Below, in pieces: positions 1 through 9,000 of a stretch of DNA of 30,877 nt. The notes under the pieces were generated by a model. That model searched no databases and was not told the DNA's origin. It was given only the letters and a program-made list of their open reading frames with translations. Every line of letters starts with the position of its first letter. The stretch's first letter is position 1. Made by a program: the position numbers and the translations under genes. Source of the DNA: Anaerolineales bacterium UBA5195. GTDB taxonomy: Bacteria; Chloroflexota; Anaerolineae; Anaerolineales; Villigracilaceae. The stretch covers positions 1 through 30,877 of the forward strand of contig DHVZ01000054.1 of the NCBI GenBank assembly GCA_002412925.1. The letters run 5' to 3'.

Positions 1-202
1 TTAGCCAACTCTAAACTCAAGTAATTAAGCATATCTTTGCAAATTAAACACCATTTATAAATTATGATAGCTCCCTATTAGAATCATTGCAAGCAACTTT
101 GCAACAATGAAAGCGCAAAAGTTACATTTATCTTAAGTAATAGGATTAATGTAATACTTAATAAATATTTCTCTACCGTGCATCTGACCTGAAAGGTCAG
201 TC
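1..202. other. AT-rich intergenic stretch, no gene seen
   Basis: This stretch is clearly more AT-rich than the rest of the window and contains no convincing reading frame. Its only structured element is a perfect 7-bp hairpin, CTGACCT-GAA-AGGTCAG, at 184-200. The hairpin sits just upstream of the transposase remnant and could be a relic of the element's left end, but no matching copy is visible after the remnant. Confidence 0.5.
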
Positions 203-1056
203 TTGGCCTTGGGAACGTTAATTGTCGGGATCGTAACTGGGCGAAATGCGCAATTGTCATCTGTGAGCGCACAGACAGTCACCAAGGACAAGGATAAGAG
301 TACCGAAATGCGTCTGAGGCACTTGGTTAAGCATATAAGTATTGATATGTGGATTTACCTGCCTTTTGCCAAACAGATACTGGAAGCCTTATCGGCTTTG
401 CCCTTGAGATTGGTGATGGATAGGAGCCAGGTTGGGCGAGGGTGCATGGTTTTGATAGTTGTATCATCAAACACGTACCTTTATGCGGGGTTGTCTACAG
501 GGCAAGAAAGCCCATACAACAGCTCCGTGTCACATCCAGGCGCTTACCAAAGTTTTGCTGCTCATCCCTGCTGATGGTTAGGTTGTTCTGTTGGGCGAAG
601 CGGAGTACGACACGACTGAGATGTTGTTATGGGTCAAGGAACAAGAGCGTTGCGGCTTTGTTTTGCGGATATCGCCACAAATATATGTGCAAGAAGGCTC
701 ATAAAGCCAACCAATTAGCGCTTATCTGTATCCGTTGGAAAAATGGCAAGTTTTCCAAAATCATCAGGTCGGTATTACCCAAGAAGCCGCGGTGTACTTG
801 AACCTACTTGGCTGGTGGAGCAGTCGCTACGATGGGCCACTCTTTCTGGTGACCGGTTTGACAAATGATTATCAAGCCTGCAATTACTGCCATCGTCGTT
901 TCCAGATCGAAATCTTCTTCTCCTACAAAAAGCCGATGGTTTCGCATTCACAAGAATTATTTCTCCGACCCTGTCCGATTGAGCCGGCTTCTCCTGGCTG
1001 CCTATCTGGCTTACCTTTGGATGGTTTGCCAAGGGTTGCTAGTCATTGCTTACTGA
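203..1056 (+). pseudogene. Decayed IS4-family transposase (frameshifts and stops)
   Basis: Pieces of one IS4-family DDE transposase can be read in three frames in the expected order. The N-terminal part (about 203-480) includes LVMDRSQVGRG, which resembles the region of the first catalytic Asp. The reading then shifts to the frame at 495-925, which contains GEAEYDTTEMLLWV, LNLLGWWSSRYDGPLFLV and CHRRFQIEIFFS. It shifts again near 927 into KSRWFRIHKNYFSDP and LAAYLAYLWMVCQGLLVIAY, ending at the TGA at 1054-1056. The middle frame has in-frame stops at 579-581 and 702-704. The Y-R-IE-FF-K spacing is the YREK-type signature of IS4 transposases, although the frameshift falls inside it. The copy cannot make an active enzyme. 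No terminal inverted repeats or target duplication could be identified, so the ends are approximate. Confidence 0.85.
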
Positions 1057-3428
1057 GACCAGAAGCGTGTCAATTTTTCTTTCATCTCGCCGGTATTTTG
1101 TACAATATGAAAGCCCCGCCAATGGGAGGGGAACAACTGCCGGTAACGGGCATGGGTGAAGCGGTCATCGATCAAGACAATCACGCCCCGGTCTGTCTCG
1201 GTGCGGATAACCCGCCCCGTGGCCTGCAAGACCCGGTTGAAGCCGGGATACTGGTAGGAATAGGCAAAGCCGCTGCCGTTTTGCTCATCAAAATATTGCT
1301 TGATCAGATCCCTTTCCAGCCCAATTTGCGGCACGCCCACCCCAACAATCACAACCCCGATCAGCCGTTCTCCCACCAGGTCAATGCCCTCGCCAAAGAT
1401 TCCACCCATCACTGCCAGCCCGACCAGCGTTTCCTGGCTGCCGGCCGAAAACCGCTCCAAAAACGCGTGGCGTTCTGTTTCCGTCATGGCCCGATCCTGA
1501 ATGATAAGCTGGTTTTCCGGGAGCCTTTCTTTAAGAAGTTCCAGTACTGCCGCCAGGTAGGCATAGGATGGGAAGTAAACCAAATAATTTCCCACCTGAG
1601 CACTGCAGGTGGTCTCGATGGTATCGGCAATTGCCGCATAGGAATCGGCCCGCTGGGTATATTTAGTGGAGATCCTATCGTGGATCAGCAGGCAGACATT
1701 TTTCTGCGGAAAGGGGGATTGGAAGATGCGCCGCTGGTGGTTCGCCTCACCTGTCAGGAGTTTCATGAAGTAATCGATTGGCAGCAGGGTTGCGGAGAAG
1801 AAGACCATCGCGCGGCTGCGCTCTAATGGCATGGCCAGCATGGGACCCGGATCCAAGCAAAATAATCTGGTTTTGAGATTGGACTGCCCTTGGCGTTCAA
1901 AGTAGGAAACGTAATAGGCGTCGAAATATTCGGCGGTCCGCAGATAGTTGAGAGACAGGAAATAAAACTCCAACAGTGCCTGCCTGAACTCGGCAGGCTG
2001 GTTCAAAGCCAGCCAGTCTTCCGCCTTCTGGCTGAACTCGCGAATGACCTTGAGCAGCGCTTCTGGAAGCTCGTACTCCACCAGGGCCCCCTTGTCTTCT
2101 GCCTGGCAGGCTTTACGCATCTCCAGCAAGATCTTATTGATCGCATTCAATCTTTTTGCCAGCTCTGGCAAGTGCGGTTTCAGACTGCGTTGAAGTTCCA
2201 GCACGGTTTGTTTGTCCAATTCCGCCGAATACATTTCGCGGGCGCGGTCGGGCAGGTTATGGGCTTCATCCACTAAAAAGACGTAAGGTTCGATGTCAAA
2301 GTCAAAGAATCGGTGCAGGTACACACGCGGGTCGAAAACGTAGTTGTAGTCGCAGATGATGCAATCCACCCACAGGGACAGATCGAGCGAAAACTCGAAA
2401 GGGCAGATTTCATATTTTCGGGCAAGTTCTTCGATGACCGGGCGGGTAAAGGCCTGGATGGTGTCCATTTCCCCCAGCGCGGTTTTGACTTTGTCGAAAT
2501 AGCCGCGCGCAAACGGGCACGCATGCGGGTCGCAGTTGACCGGCGGGCAAAAGCAGATCTTCTCTTTCGCCGTCAGGGTCACACTGCGAAGACTCAGCCC
2601 GGCCTGGCGCATGTCATCCAGCGCTTTTTCGGCCACGGCGCGCCCCGGCGTTTTGGCCGTCAGGTAGAAAATTTTCGCGGCCAGCTCCTGTCCCAGACCC
2701 TTGACCGCAGGGAACAGGGCTGCGATGGTCTTGCCCACCCCGGTGGGTGCCTGAAGATACAGGCGGTTCCCACCGCGGATGGCCTTATAGACTTCCACCG
2801 CCATTTCGCGCTGGCCGGGGCGATAGGCCCGGTAAGGAAATTCCAGCTGCTGGATGGACTGGTCGCGCTCGGCCTGCCGGGCGTTGACCCTGCCGAACCA
2901 ATCCAGATAAGCGGCGAGCAGGCCCTGAAAAAAACTTTCCAGTTCGGGGAAGGTAAAGGTGCGCTCGAAAGTCTTTTCAGTGCATGTGTCAATGTGAAAA
3001 TACGTCAGGTGGATGCAGATTTCGCTCAACCCCTGCTGACTGGCGTACATAAAAGCGTAACACTGCGCCTGCGCCCAGTGCAGAGGGTTGTGATTCTCGG
3101 CAACAAGTTCCAGGCTCAGGGTGGTGGTTTTGATTTCTTCAAGGATGACCAGCTCACTGGCCGGATACAGCCCATCCATGCGTCCGCGCACTTCCAGACG
3201 GAAATCTGCATTTTCCACCCGGTAGCTGATTTCCGCTTCCGATACATATCCTTCGGGACGCTTGCGCTGTACCTGCCGGTGGCCGCGGGTGCCAAGCTGG
3301 GCGCGGTCACGTCGCTGGAAGCCTCCAGGGGTGATATCGCCCGATTGCAAGACAAATTCCACCAGGCTGTGAACAGAGACAACATGCTGTTGAGGTATTT
3401 CAAGCGCGGCTACGGGTTCGACCTGCAT
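1050..3428 (-). CDS. DinG/Rad3-family helicase with N-terminal PD-(D/E)XK nuclease domain
   Basis: This 792-residue protein joins a Cas4/RecB-like nuclease domain (about residues 20-180, with D85 in GRMDG and the E98-x-K100 pair in LEEIKTTT) to an XPD/DinG-type superfamily 2 helicase. Walker A is APTGVGKT at 227-234 and the DEAH box is at 387-390. Between them lie cysteines C292, C294, C299, C304, C342, C356 and C359, in the place where Rad3-family helicases hold a 4Fe-4S cluster. The C-terminal helicase lobe has FFSATLLP and QATGRVIRTETDRG. Such enzymes unwind DNA 5'-to-3' in repair; the nuclease presumably trims the unwound strand. It diverges from dnaE. The conserved part begins near VSVHSLVEFVL, so the first 15 or so residues are uncertain. 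Its stop falls inside the end of the transposase remnant, so the last few residues may have been altered by that insertion. Confidence 0.9.
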   Translation of the reverse strand: MQVEPVAALEIPQQHVVSVHSLVEFVLQSGDITPGGFQRRDRAQLGTRGHRQVQRKRPEGYVSEAEISYRVENADFRLEVRGRMDGLYPASELVILEEIKTTTLSLELVAENHNPLHWAQAQCYAFMYASQQGLSEICIHLTYFHIDTCTEKTFERTFTFPELESFFQGLLAAYLDWFGRVNARQAERDQSIQQLEFPYRAYRPGQREMAVEVYKAIRGGNRLYLQAPTGVGKTIAALFPAVKGLGQELAAKIFYLTAKTPGRAVAEKALDDMRQAGLSLRSVTLTAKEKICFCPPVNCDPHACPFARGYFDKVKTALGEMDTIQAFTRPVIEELARKYEICPFEFSLDLSLWVDCIICDYNYVFDPRVYLHRFFDFDIEPYVFLVDEAHNLPDRAREMYSAELDKQTVLELQRSLKPHLPELAKRLNAINKILLEMRKACQAEDKGALVEYELPEALLKVIREFSQKAEDWLALNQPAEFRQALLEFYFLSLNYLRTAEYFDAYYVSYFERQGQSNLKTRLFCLDPGPMLAMPLERSRAMVFFSATLLPIDYFMKLLTGEANHQRRIFQSPFPQKNVCLLIHDRISTKYTQRADSYAAIADTIETTCSAQVGNYLVYFPSYAYLAAVLELLKERLPENQLIIQDRAMTETERHAFLERFSAGSQETLVGLAVMGGIFGEGIDLVGERLIGVVIVGVGVPQIGLERDLIKQYFDEQNGSGFAYSYQYPGFNRVLQATGRVIRTETDRGVIVLIDDRFTHARYRQLFPSHWRGFHIVQNTGEMKEKLTRFWSQ

Positions 3429-3437
3429 TGTCTGCGG

Positions 3438-3443
3438 ATTCTA
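3438..3443 (-). promoter_or_regulatory. TAGAAT -10-like box of the nuclease-helicase gene
   Basis: On the minus strand TAGAAT lies 9 nt before the ATG at 3428, and no Shine-Dalgarno sequence is present. No good TTGACA-like -35 is visible. The short distance suggests a leaderless or nearly leaderless transcript. This is inferred from position and consensus only. Confidence 0.35.
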
Positions 3444-3473
3444 GCATGAGCTGGGGAAATCTGGCGAAACGAG

Positions 3474-3479
3474 TAGAAT
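3474..3479 (+). promoter_or_regulatory. TAGAAT -10-like box of dnaE
   Basis: TAGAAT ends 4 nt before the GTG at 3484 and 7 nt before the ATG at 3487. There is no Shine-Dalgarno between box and start. It is the same hexamer as in front of the divergent helicase gene, 31-36 bp away on the other strand. A leaderless start at the ATG fits best. Confidence 0.35.
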
Positions 3480-3483
3480 CAAT

Positions 3484-6400
3484 GTGATGTACATCCACCT
3501 GACCACTCACTCCGCCTATTCCCTGCTCGAAGGATTACCGCTGCCGGCCGAACTGGCCCAGGCCGCCAAAGCAGGCGACATGACCGCCCTCGGCCTGACC
3601 GACCACCATACCCTGACTGGCGCGATCGAGTTCATCCATGCTTGCAAGGAGGCGGAAATCCAACCCATCCTGGGATTGGAAATCGACCTGGACTCCGGTC
3701 GACTGCCACTCCTGGCCACCAGTCTGGTAGGGTGGTCGAACCTGTGTCGGTTGAGCAGCGCCCTGGCCTTGCAAGATGACTCTCAAGCACCTTGTTCCCT
3801 GGATTTGCTGGCCCAATATGCCGGAGACTTGATTGCCCTCGCCAGCGATGAAGCCAGTCTGGGCGCGCTCAAGGAAATCTTCCCCAAGCGCCTCTACCTG
3901 ACCCTTCCCAATCCCGCCCGCGGATTACCGCGCACGAAACAGGCAGCCCAATTCGGTCTGCCGCTGGTAGCCACCCATCCGGTCTATTTTCTAACCCCAG
4001 AGCAGGCCACCCTGCAGCGCACGCTCTCGGCCATCCGATTGATCCAACCGCTTGCCAAGCTGCCACCGGATGCCGTTGCCCCGCCCGGCGCCTATTTCGC
4101 CAGCGCCGCCGAGATGGAAATGCGCTTTGCCCATTTCCCGAAAGCCATTCGGGCCACCCAGGAAATTGCCGCACGCTGCCGGTTTGACCTGCCCCTGGGT
4201 GTGCCGCACATGCCGGTCATTCCGCTGCCGGAGGGGAAAAGCGCCAGCCAGGTACTGCGCGAGCGCGCCGAAGCCGGGGCAATCCGTTTGTACGGGCAGA
4301 TCACGCCTGATATCCAGGCTCGTCTCGACAAAGAAATCGATGTCATCGCCCGGATGGGATTCGAGCCGATATTCCTGATCGTCGAAGACATCCTGGACTT
4401 TGCCCGCCAGACCGGCGTGCCCTATTCCTCGCGCGGCTCGGCGGCTTCATCGCTCGTAGCCCACTGCCTGGGAATCACCAGCCCGGACCCGCTGCGCCTG
4501 AACCTGTACTTCGAGCGCTTCCTCAACCCGGCCCGCGTCACGCCTCCCGACATCGACACCGACTTGTGCTCCATCCGCCGCGAGAGTGTCATTCAGCATG
4601 TCTTCGACCAGTACGGCGCGGAACGGGTGGCGATGGTGGCAACCATCAACCGCTTCCGCCCGCGTTCGGCGCTGGGCGATGTCGCCAAGGCGCATGGGTT
4701 GGAACCTGGAAAGATCAGGGAAATGGTCAACCGGCTCCCGCACTCCTTCTGGGCGCGCTTTGAAGAGCACAACGCAGACGGGCAGGCCGTTTCCCCTTTT
4801 GCCGAACTGCGTGCAGCCTATCCGGCTTATTCCAAAATATTCGATGAAGCCGAATCCCTTTTGAAACTTCCCCGCCATCTCTCCGTCCACCCCGGCGGGG
4901 TGATCGTGGCTCCCGGCCCGCTCACCGACCTGGTGCCGGTGACACGCTCGGGCAGCAAGGGCATGGTCATCACCCAGTTTGACCTGGAAGCGGTCGAGGC
5001 CCTGGGCTTGGTCAAGATCGACCTGCTCGGCATCCGCGGCCTGACGGTCATCGGCGATGTGGCCGAGTTCATCCAGCAAGGACAGCCCGAGCAATACCCA
5101 ACCCGACTAAGTGTGCTGGATTCCACCCCGCCGGATGACGCCGCCACATCAGACCGCCTCGAAGCGGGACAGACAATCGGCTGCTTCCAGATCGAAAGTC
5201 CGGGGATGCGCGCCACCCTGCGCGAGATCCATGCCCGCACCGAAGATGACCTGATGGCCGCCCTGGCTCTCTATCGCCCCGGCCCGCTCAGCGGCGGATT
5301 GAAGGACGCCTTTGTGCGCCGCTACCAGGGCAAGGAGCCGGTTGAGCACATCCATCCGGCATTAGCACCACTGCTGGGTGAAACCTTTGGGGTTATTCTC
5401 TACCAGGAACAGGTGCTGCGGATTGCGCACGAACTGGCCGGCTTCAGCCTGGCTGAGGCGGATTTGCTCAGACGGGCGATGAGCCACTTCGATCCCGGCA
5501 AACGGATGCAGGAGTTACAGCGCAAGTTCGTAGAAGAGTCCAAAGCCAGGAGTGGTGTGCCCGCCGAAACCGGGGAGCGGATTTGGGAGATGATGGCAGC
5601 TTTCGCCGGCTATGGTTTTCCGAAAGCGCACGCCGCTTCCTACGCCCAAATCGGCTGGCGCTCAGCCTGGTGCAAGACCTACTTCCCCGCTGAGTTCATG
5701 GCGGCAGTGCTCGCCAATTGGGGCGGGTATTACAGCCAGCGTGTCTACTTGAGCGAAGCCCGGCGCATGGGCCTCACCGTCCGCCCGCCGCACGTCAATC
5801 ATGCCGGGGGCAACTTTGTAGTGCGCGAAGTGGATGGACAGAAAATCCTGTTCATGGGACTGGACCAGGTCAAAGACCTGACCCGCCGCACCATCGAACG
5901 CATCCGGCGTGGCCGGCCCTTTGTCTCCCTGGATGATTTCCTGACCCGCGCTGATCCACGTCCACAGGAAGCCGAGAGTCTCGCCAAAGTCGGTGCGTTG
6001 GAAGGGCTTGGCACAATCCCGGCCATCCTGCACCGACTCGAATCTGGGCCCCGTAAAAGATCAGGGACAACGTGGCAGGCCGGGCAAATGAGCCTGTTTT
6101 CCTGGAATGATTCGGCTGGGGAAGATTGGACGCTTGAAGAAAAAGTGGCCGCCCAGCAGGAACTACTCGGCATCAGCCTGGCTGCGCACCCGCTGGAACT
6201 GCTGATCGACAAAATCACCGCCGCCCGCGCCATCTCGACCCTGGATGCGGTTGAAATGATCGGCCAGCGCGTTACCATTGCCGGCGTGCGCCAGACCTCC
6301 CACCGCAGCCGGACCGCCAAAGGCGAACCGATGCTTTTCCTGACAATGGAAGATTTGTCCGGGATGCTGGATGTGGTATTCTTCCCGAACGTCTACCGGC

Positions 6401-6516
6401 AAGCAAAGGAGATCGTGTCATCGAGCAAGCCCTTTTTTGTAACTGGAACAATAGAGATGGATATTGAACGGGGAGAACCTTATTTGAAGGCTGAAAAAGT
6501 GGCGTTGATTGAGTGA
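3484..6516 (+). CDS. dnaE: DNA polymerase III alpha subunit (short DnaE, possibly error-prone type)
   Basis: This is a C-family replicative or translesion DNA polymerase of 1010 residues. It starts with a PHP domain (HLTTHSAYSLLEG, then LGLTDHHTL). The palm carries the catalytic aspartates D356 and D358 in PDIDTD and D513 in KIDLLGIRGL. Further conserved blocks are HLSVHPGGVIVAP, ALYRPGPLSGG, GVILYQEQVLRIA and GYGFPKAHAASYA. An OB-fold module is at the C-terminus (QRVTIAGVRQT to the end). It is about 150 residues shorter than the main replicative DnaE of E. coli and lacks its extra C-terminal region, as DnaE2-type polymerases do. No imuA/imuB or lexA neighbour is seen, so an error-prone role is only a possibility. 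The GTG at 3484 is followed at once by an ATG at 3487; either may be the start. A strong hairpin begins 4 nt after the stop. Confidence 0.93.
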   Translation: MMYIHLTTHSAYSLLEGLPLPAELAQAAKAGDMTALGLTDHHTLTGAIEFIHACKEAEIQPILGLEIDLDSGRLPLLATSLVGWSNLCRLSSALALQDDSQAPCSLDLLAQYAGDLIALASDEASLGALKEIFPKRLYLTLPNPARGLPRTKQAAQFGLPLVATHPVYFLTPEQATLQRTLSAIRLIQPLAKLPPDAVAPPGAYFASAAEMEMRFAHFPKAIRATQEIAARCRFDLPLGVPHMPVIPLPEGKSASQVLRERAEAGAIRLYGQITPDIQARLDKEIDVIARMGFEPIFLIVEDILDFARQTGVPYSSRGSAASSLVAHCLGITSPDPLRLNLYFERFLNPARVTPPDIDTDLCSIRRESVIQHVFDQYGAERVAMVATINRFRPRSALGDVAKAHGLEPGKIREMVNRLPHSFWARFEEHNADGQAVSPFAELRAAYPAYSKIFDEAESLLKLPRHLSVHPGGVIVAPGPLTDLVPVTRSGSKGMVITQFDLEAVEALGLVKIDLLGIRGLTVIGDVAEFIQQGQPEQYPTRLSVLDSTPPDDAATSDRLEAGQTIGCFQIESPGMRATLREIHARTEDDLMAALALYRPGPLSGGLKDAFVRRYQGKEPVEHIHPALAPLLGETFGVILYQEQVLRIAHELAGFSLAEADLLRRAMSHFDPGKRMQELQRKFVEESKARSGVPAETGERIWEMMAAFAGYGFPKAHAASYAQIGWRSAWCKTYFPAEFMAAVLANWGGYYSQRVYLSEARRMGLTVRPPHVNHAGGNFVVREVDGQKILFMGLDQVKDLTRRTIERIRRGRPFVSLDDFLTRADPRPQEAESLAKVGALEGLGTIPAILHRLESGPRKRSGTTWQAGQMSLFSWNDSAGEDWTLEEKVAAQQELLGISLAAHPLELLIDKITAARAISTLDAVEMIGQRVTIAGVRQTSHRSRTAKGEPMLFLTMEDLSGMLDVVFFPNVYRQAKEIVSSSKPFFVTGTIEMDIERGEPYLKAEKVALIE

Positions 6517-6520
6517 TCAG

Positions 6521-6568
6521 CAGAAAGGAAAACCGCGAGCGCAGGTCGGCTCGCGGTTTTCCTTTCTG
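6521..6568 (+). terminator. Long perfect hairpin after dnaE
   Basis: Two perfectly complementary 20-nt arms (6521-6540 and 6549-6568) flank an 8-nt loop. The core is CCGCGAGC / GCTCGCGG and the distal arm is pyrimidine-rich (TTTTCCTTTC). It starts 4 nt after the dnaE stop. There is no T-run after the stem, so it is an atypical intrinsic terminator. It may instead protect the 3' end or belong to a dispersed palindromic repeat family. Confidence 0.65.
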
Positions 6569-6671
6569 TAAGGCTACTTGTATTGCGTGTTTTGGGATGG
6601 CAAGTAAGCGTCAAAATTATGAATTTGTTGATATAACCAGCATTATCGGCGCTGCTGCCAACTCGGTAGTT

Positions 6672-6677
6672 TATACT
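6672..6677 (+). promoter_or_regulatory. TATACT -10-like box of recD2
   Basis: TATACT ends 7 nt before the GTG start of recD2 at 6685. The intervening TGCCTCC is not a Shine-Dalgarno. The geometry matches the boxes in front of dnaE and the helicase gene and suggests a leaderless transcript. No convincing -35 was found. Confidence 0.35.
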
Positions 6678-6684
6678 TGCCTCC

Positions 6685-8892
6685 GTGGACAACCTTTCTG
6701 GAGCAGTCGAGCGCATCACCTTTTACAACCCTGAAAACGGCTACACTGTCCTGCGCCTGCGCCCGGAAGTCTCTCGCGGACAACGCATCCCCGGCCTGAG
6801 CTATGACGGCCTGACCACGGTGGTCGGCAACCTGCCCGAACTCTCGCCCGGTGAACACGTCCGCCTGCAGGGATTGTGGGACACGCACCCCAAACACGGC
6901 ACCCAATTCAAAGCTGAACTCTGCGAACAAAGCCTGCCGGCCAGCCTGGCGGGCATGGAAAGTTACCTTGGTTCGGGCATGATCAAGGGCATCGGTCCCA
7001 AGATGGCCGAACGGATCGTGGGCCAGTTTAAAGAAGAAACCTTTGATGTCATCGAGCAGGAGCCGGGCCGACTGTTGGATGTGCCCGGCATCGGCATGGA
7101 CCGGACCGGGAAGATTACAGCTGCCTGGCAGGAGCAAAAGCAGGTCAAAGAGATCATGGTTTTCCTGCACAGTCACGGGGTCAGCACCAACCTGGCAGTC
7201 AAGATCTACAAAACCTATGGCGAGGCGTCGCTCGAAACCGTCCAGAAAAACCCCTACCAACTCGAACGCGATATTTATGGTGTGGGATTTAAAACCGCCG
7301 ATCGCATCGCCCAGGCCCTCGGGCTGCCGCCGGAGCACCCGGCGCGCATCGAAGCCGGAATCGTCTTCGCGCTGAACGAGCTGATCAACGACGGCAACGT
7401 CTACGCCCCGCGCGAGATGCTCAGCGGACGGGCCATCGAATTGCTGGGCGTCGCCCCGGAGTTGATCCCATCCGGGTTGGAACGCCTGGCGCAGGAAGAC
7501 CGCATCCGCCCGGAGCTGGTCCCGCTCGACCAGGGCCAACCTGCCAGCGGGCAGGGCGTCTCCGAAGCTCGCGCGGCATACGCCTCGCCGGTCATCTACC
7601 TGACCCCGCTCTATTTTGGTGAAAAAGGCGTCAGTGAACGCCTGAAAGCGCTGGCCGGGGCGCCCAAAAGACTGGTGCAGGCTTCCTTTCTGGCCGAAAA
7701 CCTGTCAGCGGAACAGCGCGCCGCGGTCCAGATGGCGCTGGAGAATCCGGTCAGCGTGTTGACGGGCGGGCCGGGCACCGGAAAAACCACCTGCCTGAAA
7801 GCGCTGATCGACGCGCTCCAGGCTCAAGGGGCGAGCGTAGCGCTGGCCTCCCCAACCGGACGGGCCGCCAAGCGCCTGTCCGAAGCGACCGGCCATCCGG
7901 CCCGCACCATTCACCGCTTGCTCGAACCCTCCCCGACGCTGGGCTTCAAGCGCAACGAAGAGAACCCACTTGAGATCGACTACCTGGTGGTCGACGAAGC
8001 CTCGATGCTCGATCTGCTCCTGACCAATCACCTGCTCAAGGCCATTCGGTCGGGGACCCAGGTTTTGTTTGTCGGCGATGTCGACCAACTGCCTTCAGTT
8101 GGCGCAGGCGATGTGCTGCGCGACCTGATCGCGAGTGGGGTCGTGCCGGTGGCGCGCCTGATGACCATCTTCCGCCAGGCGGCTGACTCGCAGATCATCA
8201 CCAATGCCCACCTGATCAACCAGGGCAAGCTGCCGCTGATCGACAAGGACAGCCGCGATTTCTTCCTGTTTGCCGCTGAAGACGCCGATGCCGCCGCCAA
8301 CTGGGTGGTGGAGGTGGTTGCCGAGCGTATCCCGGCCAAATTCGGGCTGGACGCGCTGCGCGATATCCAGGTGCTGACCCCGATCTATCGCGGTGCGGTG
8401 GGGGTCAGTGCGCTGAATGAGCGCCTGCAAACCCGGCTCAATCCGGCTTCCGATAAAAAGGCCGAGCGGCGGCTGTTTGGCGTCACCTACCGGGCCGGCG
8501 ACAAGGTCATGCAGACTCTCAACAACTACGACAAGGATGTTTTCAACGGCGATATTGGCTTTATTCACGGCTTGGACGCGATCGAACACACCCTGACGGT
8601 TGACTTTGATGGGCGGCTGGTTCCTTATGACTGGAACGAAGTCGACGAATTGAGCCTGGCCTATGCGATTTCGGTTCACAAAGCCCAGGGTTCCGAGTTC
8701 CCGGCGGTGGTTTTGCCGCTGGTCCCGGCCCATTACATGATGCTCCAGCGCAACTTGCTCTACACGGCCGTGACCCGCGCCCGCAGCCTGTGCGTACTCG
8801 TCGGCAGCCGCAAGGCGATCAGCATGGCGGTGCGCAACAACAAAGTCGCCCAGCGCTTCTCGGCCCTCGAGTGGCGGCTGGGCAAGGGATAG
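6685..8892 (+). CDS. recD2: RecD2-type ATP-dependent DNA helicase
   Basis: This is a superfamily 1B 5'-to-3' helicase of 735 residues, the usual RecD2 size. The N-terminal OB-like part (MDNLSGAVERITFYNPENGY) is followed by a helix-hairpin-helix region (SGMIKGIGPKMAERIV, DVPGIGMDRTGKI), which marks RecD2 rather than RecBCD-associated RecD. Walker A is TGGPGTGKTT at 360-369, Walker B is DEAS at 437-440, and the late motif SVHKAQGSE is at 663-671. RecD2 proteins work outside RecBCD in mismatch, oxidative-damage or fork repair. The GTG at 6685 is the only start that keeps the conserved N-terminus. It lacks a Shine-Dalgarno. The same frame continues for 31 codons past the TAG stop. Confidence 0.94.
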   Translation: MDNLSGAVERITFYNPENGYTVLRLRPEVSRGQRIPGLSYDGLTTVVGNLPELSPGEHVRLQGLWDTHPKHGTQFKAELCEQSLPASLAGMESYLGSGMIKGIGPKMAERIVGQFKEETFDVIEQEPGRLLDVPGIGMDRTGKITAAWQEQKQVKEIMVFLHSHGVSTNLAVKIYKTYGEASLETVQKNPYQLERDIYGVGFKTADRIAQALGLPPEHPARIEAGIVFALNELINDGNVYAPREMLSGRAIELLGVAPELIPSGLERLAQEDRIRPELVPLDQGQPASGQGVSEARAAYASPVIYLTPLYFGEKGVSERLKALAGAPKRLVQASFLAENLSAEQRAAVQMALENPVSVLTGGPGTGKTTCLKALIDALQAQGASVALASPTGRAAKRLSEATGHPARTIHRLLEPSPTLGFKRNEENPLEIDYLVVDEASMLDLLLTNHLLKAIRSGTQVLFVGDVDQLPSVGAGDVLRDLIASGVVPVARLMTIFRQAADSQIITNAHLINQGKLPLIDKDSRDFFLFAAEDADAAANWVVEVVAERIPAKFGLDALRDIQVLTPIYRGAVGVSALNERLQTRLNPASDKKAERRLFGVTYRAGDKVMQTLNNYDKDVFNGDIGFIHGLDAIEHTLTVDFDGRLVPYDWNEVDELSLAYAISVHKAQGSEFPAVVLPLVPAHYMMLQRNLLYTAVTRARSLCVLVGSRKAISMAVRNNKVAQRFSALEWRLGKG

Positions 8893-8988
8893 GCATGGAA
8901 ATGTTATGGCTTCTCTGATGGAAAAGTAGATCGCGAGATCCTGAAAGCCTTTATCCAGCAAGCGCGGCAAATGGGCTATCAGGTGTAA
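8893..8988 (+). other. 31-codon in-frame continuation after the recD2 stop
   Basis: Directly after the recD2 TAG the same frame stays open for 31 codons to a TAA at 8986-8988. It encodes FSDGKVDREILKAFIQQARQ and related residues, which look protein-like rather than random. There is no start codon with a ribosome-binding site. It may be a remnant of another gene's 3' end or a readthrough tail. I do not recognise the family. Confidence 0.3.
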
Positions 8989-9000
8989 TAATCAAAAAAT

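Noticed and set aside
735..1826. Long plus-strand open frame
   Set aside because: It joins a piece of the decayed transposase to the antisense strand of the helicase gene. Beyond about 925 it has no protein-like conservation.
2313..3449. 378-codon plus-strand open frame
   Set aside because: It is fully antisense to the helicase/nuclease gene, which carries clear catalytic motifs. High-GC codon use explains the open antisense frame.
4447..5094. Minus-strand frame inside dnaE
   Set aside because: It is antisense to conserved polymerase motifs and has no ribosome-binding site.
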